Shown here piece by piece: positions 1 through 5,951 of a stretch of DNA of 6,049 bases. This stretch comes from Candidatus Peregrinibacteria bacterium (GTDB lineage: Bacteria > Patescibacteriota > Gracilibacteria > UM-FILTER-43-11). The stretch is from assembly GCA_030618315.1 (NCBI GenBank), contig JAUXDO010000072.1:1-6049 (forward strand), written 5' to 3'. A program made the position numbers and the translations under genes. Every line of letters begins with the position of its first letter. The first letter of the stretch is position 1. Under the pieces are notes generated by a model. It worked only from the letters and a program-made list of their open reading frames with translations, was not told the DNA's origin and did not search any database.

Positions 1-1404
1 GCAAAAACTAATCAGGATGTGCATTTTATGTATATCAATTATTTTGCTGAGCCATATAAATTCACACATATTTCCTTTTCAGATTTGCTTGATGAAGATT
101 ATGTCGATAAGCAAGGAAATCCAATAGATTTTACAGATAAAATCGTACTTATCGGACCAACTGCTATTGATTTACAGGATGACTATCTTTCACCGGTAAG
201 CCGTGGTGTACGTATGCCCGGTGTGGAAATTCATGCAAATGCGGTACAGACTATTGTTGAAGATGAGTTTCTTAGAGATCAGTCTGTAATGAGCTTTTGG
301 ATTACTTTACTCGGATTACTGTTTATAAATCTTCTGCTTTTTTCATTTTTCAAAGTCCGTTATGCATTACCTTTTGTTGTTTTGGAGATTTTTGGAGTGA
401 TTGTTGCCGGGATAGTCGGGTATGAATCCAGAATATTTATAAATGTGATTTATCCGATAATCATAATCCTATTCAGTTTTATGGGCGCGTATCTGCTTAG
501 ATTTATTATGGAGCAGAAGGACAGGAAATTTATTGAGGGAGCGTTTGGACATTATGTTAATAAAGACGTAGTTAAGCAGATAATCAGGGACCCGCATATG
601 CTGGAACTCGGTGGAGCAAAACGGGATATTACGATTTTCTTTTCTGATATTGCAGGCTTTACAACTATTTCTGAAAAGATGGAACCGGTTGAACTCGTAA
701 AATTCCTAAATGAATATCTGCAGAATATGACAGAAGTAATTTTGGATAAACAGGGTACTTTGGATAAATATGAAGGAGACGCGATTATGGCTTTTTGGAA
801 CGCACCAATTGCGCAACACGACCATGCACTTCATACATGTATGGCGGCGATTGAAAATCAAAACAGACTTAGCGAACTGCGGAAGAAATGGGCAAAAGAG
901 GGAAGGCCTGAAGTTAGAATCAGAATTGGAATTAATACCGGTGATGCTGTTGTGGGTAATATGGGTTCGGAGAATAGATTTGATTACACCGCCATGGGAG
1001 ATAATGTGAATCTTGCTTCCAGACTTGAGGGAACTAATAAACAATATGGTACGGAGATTATTATCTCAGAGTTTACTTACGAGCAAGTTAAGAATAATTT
1101 GATATGCCGTGAGCTGGATTTGATTCGTGTTAAAGGTAAAAATGAGCCAGTGAGGATTTATGAACTAATAACTGAAAAATCGAAAATCGAAAATCGAAAA
1201 TCGAAAGAATTATTAGAAAAAATTAAGAGTTTTGAGGGAGCGCTTGGTGCTTACAGGCAAAAGAATTTCCTCGCTGCGAAACAGGCATTCGAGAATATTA
1301 AAGATGATAAACCGTCAGAGGTTTTTGCGAAAAGATGTGAGGAGTTTATTAAGAATCCTCCGTCAGAGGGGTGGGATGGGGTTTGGATTTTTGATACAAA
1401 ATAG
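1..1404 (+). CDS. CHASE2-domain class III adenylate cyclase, 5'-truncated by window edge
   Basis: Membrane-bound cyclase expected to make cAMP from ATP, with an extracytoplasmic sensor. The frame is open from base 1, so the GTG at 19 and ATG at 28 are probably internal and the N-terminus is missing. Seen, numbering codons from base 1: the end of a CHASE2 domain (codons 1-95, with KIVLIG at 139-156 and PGVEIHAN at 217-240), three hydrophobic helices (codons about 98-118, 121-141, 145-166), a linker, then a catalytic domain (about 205-390). Metal-binding Asp are D216 (FFSDIAGF) and D260 (KYEGD). Purine-selecting residues are K256 and T330 (YTAMGD), and transition-state residues are N337 and R341 (VNLASR). 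Thr in place of the second purine-contacting Asp is the class IIIb pattern known from bacterial adenylate cyclases. A short helical, TPR-like tail ends in PPSEGWDGV. Four identical 7-mers lie in frame between catalytic domain and tail. ATP rather than GTP specificity is inferred from K/T. Confidence 0.93.
   Translation, partial: AKTNQDVHFMYINYFAEPYKFTHISFSDLLDEDYVDKQGNPIDFTDKIVLIGPTAIDLQDDYLSPVSRGVRMPGVEIHANAVQTIVEDEFLRDQSVMSFWITLLGLLFINLLLFSFFKVRYALPFVVLEIFGVIVAGIVGYESRIFINVIYPIIIILFSFMGAYLLRFIMEQKDRKFIEGAFGHYVNKDVVKQIIRDPHMLELGGAKRDITIFFSDIAGFTTISEKMEPVELVKFLNEYLQNMTEVILDKQGTLDKYEGDAIMAFWNAPIAQHDHALHTCMAAIENQNRLSELRKKWAKEGRPEVRIRIGINTGDAVVGNMGSENRFDYTAMGDNVNLASRLEGTNKQYGTEIIISEFTYEQVKNNLICRELDLIRVKGKNEPVRIYELITEKSKIENRKSKELLEKIKSFEGALGAYRQKNFLAAKQAFENIKDDKPSEVFAKRCEEFIKNPPSEGWDGVWIFDTK
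1177..1204 (+). repeat. Four perfect tandem copies of a 7-bp unit inside the cyclase gene
   Basis: AAATCGA is repeated four times without a mismatch. The run encodes the charged stretch KSKIENRKSK just after the catalytic domain (which ends near VRIYELI) and before the helical C-terminal tail. Because 7 is not a multiple of 3, all three frames are used in turn, so a gain or loss of one copy would shift the frame. The unit has the same N-N-N-T-C-G-N form as units in the intergenic array at 2024-2139. Confidence 0.9.
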
Positions 1405-1472
1405 CGGTTAGCGACTAGCGACTAGCGGTTAGCTTAAAAAGCTATTCGCGAACCGCTAACTACTAACCGCTA
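1402..1472. repeat. Inverted pair of 7-bp repeat arrays between convergent genes; possible bidirectional terminator
   Basis: The left arm (1402-1433) is four heptads, TAGCGGT or TAGCGAC, plus TAGC. The right arm (1441-1472), read on the minus strand, has the same layout: TAGCGGT, TAGTAGT, TAGCGGT, TCGCGAA, TAGC. The arms pair imperfectly, with perfect 10-bp ends (TAGCGGTTAG with CTAACCGCTA) and a closing AGCTT/AAGCT stem around an AAA loop (1436-1438). The first heptad supplies the TAG stop of the cyclase, and the right arm ends 2 bp before the stop of the opposing gene. The position fits a shared terminator, but there is no strong T-run after the stem, so that role is inference. Confidence 0.85.
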
Positions 1473-1474
1473 AT

Positions 1475-2020
1475 TCAATAAGCCATCCAATACACCGCAA
1501 ATGCGATTGAAACTATAAACACATTCCAGAGCATCAGTTTGTAATTCCTTTTATATGGTGACGGGGTTTTTCGCGATTTGATAAAGTAGGCTGTTACGTC
1601 GTAGAAATATGTGGAGAGGACCAGAATCAGTATATAAAGAACAACTGATTGATCTGAATAAAATGCGCAATCCGGCATCGCAACCATTCCAACATAATAG
1701 GCGACACTTGTTACTATTATAAGATGGGTGATTTGATCAAGAAGATATAGATGTAGTCTGTATTTTGGATATTTTTTGTCTAAAGTTATTTTTGTCTGGT
1801 CGATTATATTGTGTGTAACAAATATTATCCCGATTGCTATCCATACTTTTGTCAGATGGAGAAATGGATAAAGTATGATTATAAGAGTTGCTACGTGCAC
1901 CAGACAATGCAAAAGAACACCCAAATAGCTTTTTTTCTTAAGCTTAACCAATGCATTTGGCTGGAGAGGATAATCCGCAAGGAAATGTATGAGGATAAAA
2001 TGTAGGAGTAGATTCATCAT
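1475..2020 (-). CDS. DUF3307-like polytopic membrane protein, function unknown
   Basis: A 181-residue, very hydrophobic protein with about five or six membrane-spanning segments (roughly residues 3-20, 33-54, 58-74, 93-113, 126-148 and 160-180). Polar residues occur at intervals within the helices: H12, D16 and Q20 in HFLADYPLQ, H38 and H42 in LLHCLVH, H70 and D74 in HNIID, and D95 and H99 in LLDQITH. This spaced His/Asp pattern with an early LADxxLQ motif is what I recall for the DUF3307 family, whose function is not known. The ATG at 2020 is the first of two adjacent Met codons. No ribosome-binding motif precedes it, because a 7-bp repeat array begins 3 bp upstream. It ends 2 bp from the array facing the cyclase gene. 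It may be cotranscribed with the CNB gene 125 bp upstream. The family call is from memory of motifs and unverified. Confidence 0.8.
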   Translation of the reverse strand: MMNLLLHFILIHFLADYPLQPNALVKLKKKSYLGVLLHCLVHVATLIIILYPFLHLTKVWIAIGIIFVTHNIIDQTKITLDKKYPKYRLHLYLLDQITHLIIVTSVAYYVGMVAMPDCAFYSDQSVVLYILILVLSTYFYDVTAYFIKSRKTPSPYKRNYKLMLWNVFIVSIAFAVYWMAY

Positions 2021-2023
2021 TGA

Positions 2024-2139
2024 TTATCGTTTATCGTAAAGCGTATATCGATGCTCGTTTCGCCTGTCGTAGGTCGTTTTTCGTTACGACATACGTTAAT
2101 CGACCTACGATACGAGCTTCGACATACGTAAGACGATAA
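2024..2139. repeat. Inverted pair of 7-bp repeat arrays filling the gap between the two minus-strand genes
   Basis: From 2024 the plus strand reads in 7-bp steps with a TCG-like core (TTATCGT twice, AAAGCGT, ATATCGA, TGCTCGT, then further units to 2086). From 2139 backwards the minus strand reads TTATCGT, CTTACGT, ATGTCGA, AGCTCGT, ATCGTAG, GTCGATT, AACGTAT. Paired unit for unit, 2031-2058 matches 2112-2139 and 2066-2086 matches 2091-2111, with loop 2087-2090. One left unit (TTCGCCT, 2059-2065) has no partner. The best continuous match is TCGTAGGTCG with CGACCTACGA. The array starts 3 bp from the start codon of the membrane-protein gene and ends 6 bp from the stop of the CNB gene. Confidence 0.85.
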
Positions 2140-2145
2140 CCGAAA

Positions 2146-2538
2146 TTAAGATATAGCATTTGCTCTTTTAACAACTTCATAGCTAACAATAGAAGCTATA
2201 CTTGGGTTTGTTTGCAAAAGATTTTTGAAATCATCCTTATTCAGAGTCAGAACTTCAGCATCAGTAACTGTTTTTAATGTAGCATTTCTTGGTTCGTCGG
2301 AAACAAGTGCCATTTCACCGAAAAACTGACCGTCGGTAAGAGTAGCCAGAATTGTATTATCCCTTAAAACCTGAACCTGACCGCGTTTTAGAATGTACAT
2401 TATATCGCCTGGATCACCTTTTTCGAAAATCACATGGTCGGCAGCAAAGTACTCCATCTGGATTTTACCAATAATAGCTTCCAGATCCTCACCTCCTAGT
2501 TCTGCAAAGAATGGTATGTTTTTTAATATTTCTTGCAT
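2146..2538 (-). CDS. Stand-alone cyclic-nucleotide-binding (CNB) domain protein
   Basis: A 130-residue cytoplasmic protein that is almost entirely one CNB (CRP/PKA-regulatory-type) beta-roll. Seen: an N-terminal helix with IPFFAEL (8-14), the early strand and turn VIFEKGDPGDIMYIL (36-50), G53, and a phosphate-binding cassette FGEMALVSDEPRNATL (73-88). E75 and R84 sit where this family contacts ribose and cyclic phosphate, so the site looks competent. It ends after one C-terminal helix. CRP-type regulators are around 200 residues with a helix-turn-helix, which is absent, so this is not a transcription factor by itself. Output must be through a partner or by buffering ligand. A cyclase gene lies about 0.75 kb away, making cAMP a plausible ligand (inference). 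ATG at 2538 fits the family's usual N-terminus. The upstream DNA is A/T-only with no Shine-Dalgarno motif. Confidence 0.92.
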   Translation of the reverse strand: MQEILKNIPFFAELGGEDLEAIIGKIQMEYFAADHVIFEKGDPGDIMYILKRGQVQVLRDNTILATLTDGQFFGEMALVSDEPRNATLKTVTDAEVLTLNKDDFKNLLQTNPSIASIVSYEVVKRANAIS

Positions 2539-2576
2539 TTTTATTTTTTATTATTTTATAACGATATTATAATACT

Positions 2577-2604
2577 ATAATAAAAAATAAATTCCAAATC
2601 TCAA
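2577..2604 (-). promoter_or_regulatory. Weak sigma70-like promoter candidate for the CNB gene
   Basis: Read on the minus strand: TTGAGA (2604-2599) and TATTAT (2582-2577), 16 bp apart, each matching 5 of 6 consensus bases. They sit about 40 bp upstream of the ATG. The region is extremely A/T-rich, so such matches arise easily by chance. A second TATAAT on the minus strand (2571-2566) is an alternative -10. The -35 candidate lies within the outer end of the inverted heptad array. Confidence 0.22.
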
Positions 2605-2788
2605 GCACTAAATTCCAAACAAATTTCAATGTTCAAAATACAATAAACAAACCGCACCCCGAAGGCGGACAAGCGCTTGTCCGCCTTCGGGGGTTGTAAT
2701 TAATTATAATATATTCCGTATCACGTTTGAATTTTGATTATTGTAATTTGTACTTTGTTTGGAATTTAGGATTTGTATACTGGAATTT
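2589..2788. repeat. Long inverted pair of 7-bp repeat arrays (nine units per arm) upstream of uvrA
   Basis: The left arm (2589-2651) and the right arm (2726-2788, read on the minus strand) each contain exactly nine 7-bp units in the same order. Units 1 and 4 are AAATTCC in both arms and unit 5 is AAACAAA in both. Units 6-9 all carry CAA at unit positions 4-6 (for example TTTCAAT against GTACAAA) but differ at other positions. By hand alignment 44 of 63 positions agree with no gap. The 74 bp between the arms contain a perfect 36-bp palindrome and an AT-rich stretch. Confidence 0.88.
2657..2692. repeat. Perfect 36-bp palindrome with no spacer
   Basis: CCCCGAAGGCGGACAAGC (2657-2674) is followed immediately by its exact reverse complement (2675-2692). 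It is GC-rich in very AT-rich surroundings and sits between the arms of the heptad array. In RNA it would form a strong hairpin, and in DNA it could extrude as a cruciform. It contains GGCGGA and TCCGCC in the opposite order to the 14-bp palindromes at 2891 and 6034. No T-run follows on the plus strand, so it is not a clear intrinsic terminator. Confidence 0.95.
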
Positions 2789-2802
2789 TAGTGATAGGTG
2801 TC

Positions 2803-2831
2803 TTGACTTTCTTAAAAAAGTGTGAAATGAT
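2803..2831 (+). promoter_or_regulatory. Weak sigma70-like promoter candidate for uvrA
   Basis: TTGACT (2803-2808, 5 of 6 to the -35 consensus) is followed after 17 bp by AATGAT (2826-2831, 4 of 6 to the -10 consensus). It lies just outside the heptad array and about 145 bp before the uvrA start, implying a long leader that carries the palindromes at 2865 and 2891. The -10 lacks the important first T, so this is tentative. Confidence 0.25.
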
Positions 2832-2864
2832 TAGAAAACTGAGTGTAATACCGTTTTTTCGTGT

Positions 2865-2874
2865 GCGCATGCGC
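2865..2874. repeat. 10-bp palindrome GCGCATGCGC
   Basis: Perfect self-complementary decamer in the presumed uvrA leader, 16 bp before the 14-bp palindrome at 2891. It could be a binding site for a dimeric protein, but a single copy gives no functional clue. Confidence 0.5.
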
Positions 2875-2890
2875 TCCCCATCTTTCATTC

Positions 2891-2904
2891 TCCGCCGCGG
2901 CGGA
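2891..2904. repeat. 14-bp palindrome TCCGCCGCGGCGGA, upstream copy
   Basis: Perfect palindrome, identical to the one at 6034-6047 beyond the other end of uvrA. CCCATC (2877-2882) and GATGGG (2903-2908) flank it as an additional inverted pair. It is strongly GC-rich against its surroundings. Confidence 0.9.
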
Positions 2905-2977
2905 TGGGAACTAGTCATGAGGGGATAGAAAAGAATTTAATAAGAAAAGAAAACATACCATTTAACCAATCAATTAC

Positions 2978-5872
2978 GTGAAAAATATCGTTGTCACAGG
3001 TGCCAGAGTGCACAATTTAAAAAATATTAACGTTGAAATACCGCGCGAAAAACTTGTTGTGATTACCGGCCTTTCCGGTTCAGGTAAATCGTCACTTGCT
3101 TTTGATACTATTTATGCGGAGGGGCAGAGAAGATATGTTGAGAGCTTGAGCACATATGCTCGTCAGTTTTTGCAATTAATGGAAAAACCGGATGTGGATT
3201 CCATTGAAGGACTTTCCCCGGCAATTTCTATCGACCAAAAAACTGCGAGCAGGAATCCTAGATCGACTGTTGGTACGGTAACTGAGATATATGATTATTT
3301 AAGATTACTTTTTGCAAAAATCGGTCATCCTCATTGTCCTGAATGTGGCAGTGATATTTGTAAACTATCCTCCAGTCAGGTTGTGGATATGGTAGCCGAT
3401 ATGCCCGAAGATAAGCGGATAATGATACTCGCCCCTATAATTCGTGATAGAAAAGGTGAGCATTTAAAAGCTTTGGATAAGATTCGGAAAGAAGGTTTTG
3501 TTCGCTTAAGAGTCGACGGTGAAATCGTCAACATTAATGAGGACATTGAACTGGATTCTAAAAAGAAACACACAATTGAAATTGTTGTTGATAGGCTTGT
3601 TATTAAGAATTTTAAAAAGAAAACTGTTAAATTAAAATCAGGACAGGAAATTGAGGAACCAAATGAGGATAGATCTCGTCTTTCCGACTCTATTGAAACT
3701 GCTTTGAAGCATGGAGAAGGTGTAATGACTATTTTGGATGCTGATACCGATGAAGAACATGCTTTTTCCGAACATTATGCCTGTGATACACATGGAGTTA
3801 TTTCCCTGCCGGAGATTTTGCCACGCTCTTTTAGCTTCAATTCCCCACACGGGGCATGTCCGGACTGTCATGGTCTTGGAACTAAATTAAAGATAAACTC
3901 AAAATTGGTTATTCCTAATCCACGACTGACGATTGCTGAAGGGGCTATTATTCCCTGGTCTATGTCTTCGATGAGATTAAATTGGTATAACAATTTACTG
4001 AGAGAGGTTGGTAAAAAATATGGATTTGATATCAATACTCCTGTTGGACAACTCACCGAAAAACAGATTGAGATTATTCTGAATGGGACCGGAACGGATA
4101 AATACCGTGCTCAGTACAATGGCCAGCATTCAAGCTATGAATGCGATACTACATATGAAGGTGTAATTCCGAATTTAGAGCGCCGTTACCACGAAAGTGA
4201 TTCTGATTATATTCGAAAGAATATTGAAAAGTTTATGGAAATTACATTATGTGAAACTTGTGAGGGGAAACGTTTGCGTCCCGAAATTCTTGCGATTACC
4301 GTTCTCGAAAAATCAATTATTGATGCGACTGAGATGTCTATTGAGGATGCTGAAGATTTCTTTAAAAAACTGATTCCGACTAAAAAAGAAAAACTTCTTT
4401 CTGATAATGAATATACAATTGCCAGGCTTATTATTCAGGAAGTTATGAACCGTCTTAAGTTTTTGAAAAATGTAGGCCTTGGATATTTGACTATGAACAG
4501 AACTGCCAATACTCTTTCCGGTGGTGAAGCACAGCGTATCAGACTGGCTACACAAATCGGATCATCTCTTCAGGGAGTGCTTTATGTGTTGGATGAGCCT
4601 TCAATCGGTCTTCATCAAAGAGACAATGCCCGTTTAATCAGAACTCTGGAACAATTACGTGACTTAGGGAACACAGTTATTGTCGTTGAACACGATGAGG
4701 ATACGATCAGAAAAGCGGATTATGTTCTGGATATCGGTCCTGGCGCAGGTAAGCATGGCGGAGAAGTAATCTTTTCCGGATCAGCAAAGGAAATTGAGAA
4801 AAATAAGAACTCTCTTACCGGTCAATATCTTTCAGGAAAAAAGGAAATACCCATTCCTAAAGAAAGACGTAAAGGAAGCGGAAAATTTTTAGAGATCAAG
4901 GGTGCGACAGAGCATAATCTGAAAAATGTCGATGTAAAAATTCCTCTCAACACATTTGTGGGAATTTCCGGTGTTTCAGGCTCAGGCAAATCATCATTGA
5001 TAAATTACACTCTTTGTCCGGTACTCAATACTAAGCTTAATCGTGCCAAGCAGAGATCCGGAAAATTCAAAGAGATCACCGGTACTGAGCATCTGGATAA
5101 AATTATTAATATCGATCAATCCCCTATTGGAAGGACTCCACGAAGTAACCCAGCAACGTATACCGGAGTGTTTTCTGATATTAGAGAGCTTTTTGCTTCC
5201 ACAACCGAGGCTAAATTGCGTGGTTACAGGGATGGTCGATTCAGCTTTAATGTAAAAGGCGGACGATGTGAATCTTGTGCGGGTGAAGGTATGGTAAAAA
5301 TTGAAATGCACTTTCTGCCTGATGTTTACGTTCCTTGTGAAGTTTGCAGAGGCAAAAGATATAATGCGGAGACATTGGAGATTACATGGCATGGAAAAAG
5401 CATAGCCGATGTTCTTAGTATGACCGTTGAAGAAGCTCATGAGTTCTTTGAAGCAATTCCTCAGATCAATAATAAATTGGGGACACTAAACAGTGTTGGA
5501 CTTGGTTATATTATGCTCGGCCAAAGTGCCATTACACTTTCCGGTGGTGAAGCCCAGCGTGTAAAGCTTTCCACCGAACTTGCCAAAAGATCGACTGGTA
5601 ATACTATTTATGTATTGGATGAACCGACTACAGGCCTTCATTTTGATGATGTAAAAAAACTCCTTGGAGTACTTCAGGCATTGGTGGATAAGGGGAATAC
5701 CGTGGTAACAATTGAGCATAATCTGGATGTGATAAAATCCGTCGACTATATAATCGATTTAGGACCGGAAGGCGGTGATGAAGGCGGTGAAGTTCTTTGT
5801 ACCGGCACACCTGAGGAAGTTGCTAAGTGTAAGCATAGTTATACTGGACAGTGGCTGGGGAAGATATTATAA
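2978..5872 (+). CDS. uvrA: Excinuclease ABC subunit A (UvrA), complete
   Basis: DNA-damage sensor of nucleotide excision repair: a cytoplasmic UvrA dimer recognises distorted DNA, uses ATP and loads UvrB. The 964 residues are close to the usual size of about 940-960. First ATPase: Walker A GLSGSGKSS (31-39, K37), signature LSGGEAQR from 513, Walker B LDEPSIGLH around D539. Second ATPase: GVSGSGKSS (K671), a later LSGGEAQR and LDEPTTGLH. The UvrB-binding and insertion regions lie between Walker A I and signature I, roughly residues 120-400. The second zinc module is canonical (C764, C767, C787, C790). The first reads C269, H272, C294, C297, with His for the second Cys and 21 residues in the central gap, against 20 in E. 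coli. GTG at 2978 is the start: an in-frame TAA at 2963 excludes anything further upstream, and the protein opens with the family-typical MKNIVVTGARVHNLKNI. No Shine-Dalgarno motif and no LexA box are visible. It is a lone gene. Confidence 0.98.
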   Translation: MKNIVVTGARVHNLKNINVEIPREKLVVITGLSGSGKSSLAFDTIYAEGQRRYVESLSTYARQFLQLMEKPDVDSIEGLSPAISIDQKTASRNPRSTVGTVTEIYDYLRLLFAKIGHPHCPECGSDICKLSSSQVVDMVADMPEDKRIMILAPIIRDRKGEHLKALDKIRKEGFVRLRVDGEIVNINEDIELDSKKKHTIEIVVDRLVIKNFKKKTVKLKSGQEIEEPNEDRSRLSDSIETALKHGEGVMTILDADTDEEHAFSEHYACDTHGVISLPEILPRSFSFNSPHGACPDCHGLGTKLKINSKLVIPNPRLTIAEGAIIPWSMSSMRLNWYNNLLREVGKKYGFDINTPVGQLTEKQIEIILNGTGTDKYRAQYNGQHSSYECDTTYEGVIPNLERRYHESDSDYIRKNIEKFMEITLCETCEGKRLRPEILAITVLEKSIIDATEMSIEDAEDFFKKLIPTKKEKLLSDNEYTIARLIIQEVMNRLKFLKNVGLGYLTMNRTANTLSGGEAQRIRLATQIGSSLQGVLYVLDEPSIGLHQRDNARLIRTLEQLRDLGNTVIVVEHDEDTIRKADYVLDIGPGAGKHGGEVIFSGSAKEIEKNKNSLTGQYLSGKKEIPIPKERRKGSGKFLEIKGATEHNLKNVDVKIPLNTFVGISGVSGSGKSSLINYTLCPVLNTKLNRAKQRSGKFKEITGTEHLDKIINIDQSPIGRTPRSNPATYTGVFSDIRELFASTTEAKLRGYRDGRFSFNVKGGRCESCAGEGMVKIEMHFLPDVYVPCEVCRGKRYNAETLEITWHGKSIADVLSMTVEEAHEFFEAIPQINNKLGTLNSVGLGYIMLGQSAITLSGGEAQRVKLSTELAKRSTGNTIYVLDEPTTGLHFDDVKKLLGVLQALVDKGNTVVTIEHNLDVIKSVDYIIDLGPEGGDEGGEVLCTGTPEEVAKCKHSYTGQWLGKIL

Positions 5873-5951
5873 CTGTTTGAGTACAAACGTGGGGATGCCT
5901 TCGGCGTAGGGCTGTTTGAGTACAAACGTAGGGCTGTCCTGGTTACAGGAC
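5873..5951 (+). repeat. Tandem mini-hairpin array downstream of uvrA
   Basis: It begins at the base after the uvrA stop. CTGTTTGAGTACAAACGT occurs at 5873-5890 and again at 5912-5929. The region divides into units with a GT(A/G)GGG(C/A)TG leader followed by a small inverted repeat: GTTTG-AGTA-CAAAC (twice), GCC-TTC-GGC (5897-5905) and GTCCTG-GTTA-CAGGAC (5936-5951). Leaders are conserved while stem sequences differ yet remain self-complementary. No open reading frame is evident. It may also serve as the uvrA 3' end, though no classical terminator is obvious. Confidence 0.8.

Larger units (their letters stand above)
2539..2977. other. Divergent intergenic region between the CNB gene and uvrA
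   Basis: This 439-bp stretch has no convincing ORF or RNA gene. From left to right it holds an A/T-only leader of the CNB gene (2539-2588), a 200-bp inverted heptad array with a perfect palindrome inside (2589-2788), and weak promoter-like hexamers. Two short GC palindromes follow (2865-2874 and 2891-2904), then a purine-rich stretch (about 2919-2955) leading to the uvrA start. I see no LexA-type operator that I recognise. Confidence 0.7.

Noticed and set aside
19..30. GTG at 19 or ATG at 28 as the true start of the cyclase
   Set aside because: The frame continues open to base 1 and the first residues are already within a CHASE2 domain, so the gene starts upstream of the window.
706..1044. 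112-codon minus-strand open frame inside the cyclase catalytic domain
   Set aside because: Antisense to clear catalytic motifs. The sequence has no family resemblance.
1811..2005. 64-codon plus-strand open frame opposite the DUF3307-like gene
   Set aside because: Its translation looks like noise, whereas the minus-strand frame gives a coherent multi-helix membrane protein with spaced His/Asp residues.
2024..2788. CRISPR array
   Set aside because: The repeat unit is 7 bp, without spacers of uniform length, and the arms are mirror-oriented. No cas gene is nearby.
4994..5440. 148-codon open frame on the minus strand within uvrA
   Set aside because: It lies wholly opposite a strongly conserved uvrA coding region, shows no recognisable domain, and has a composition expected of an antisense shadow.
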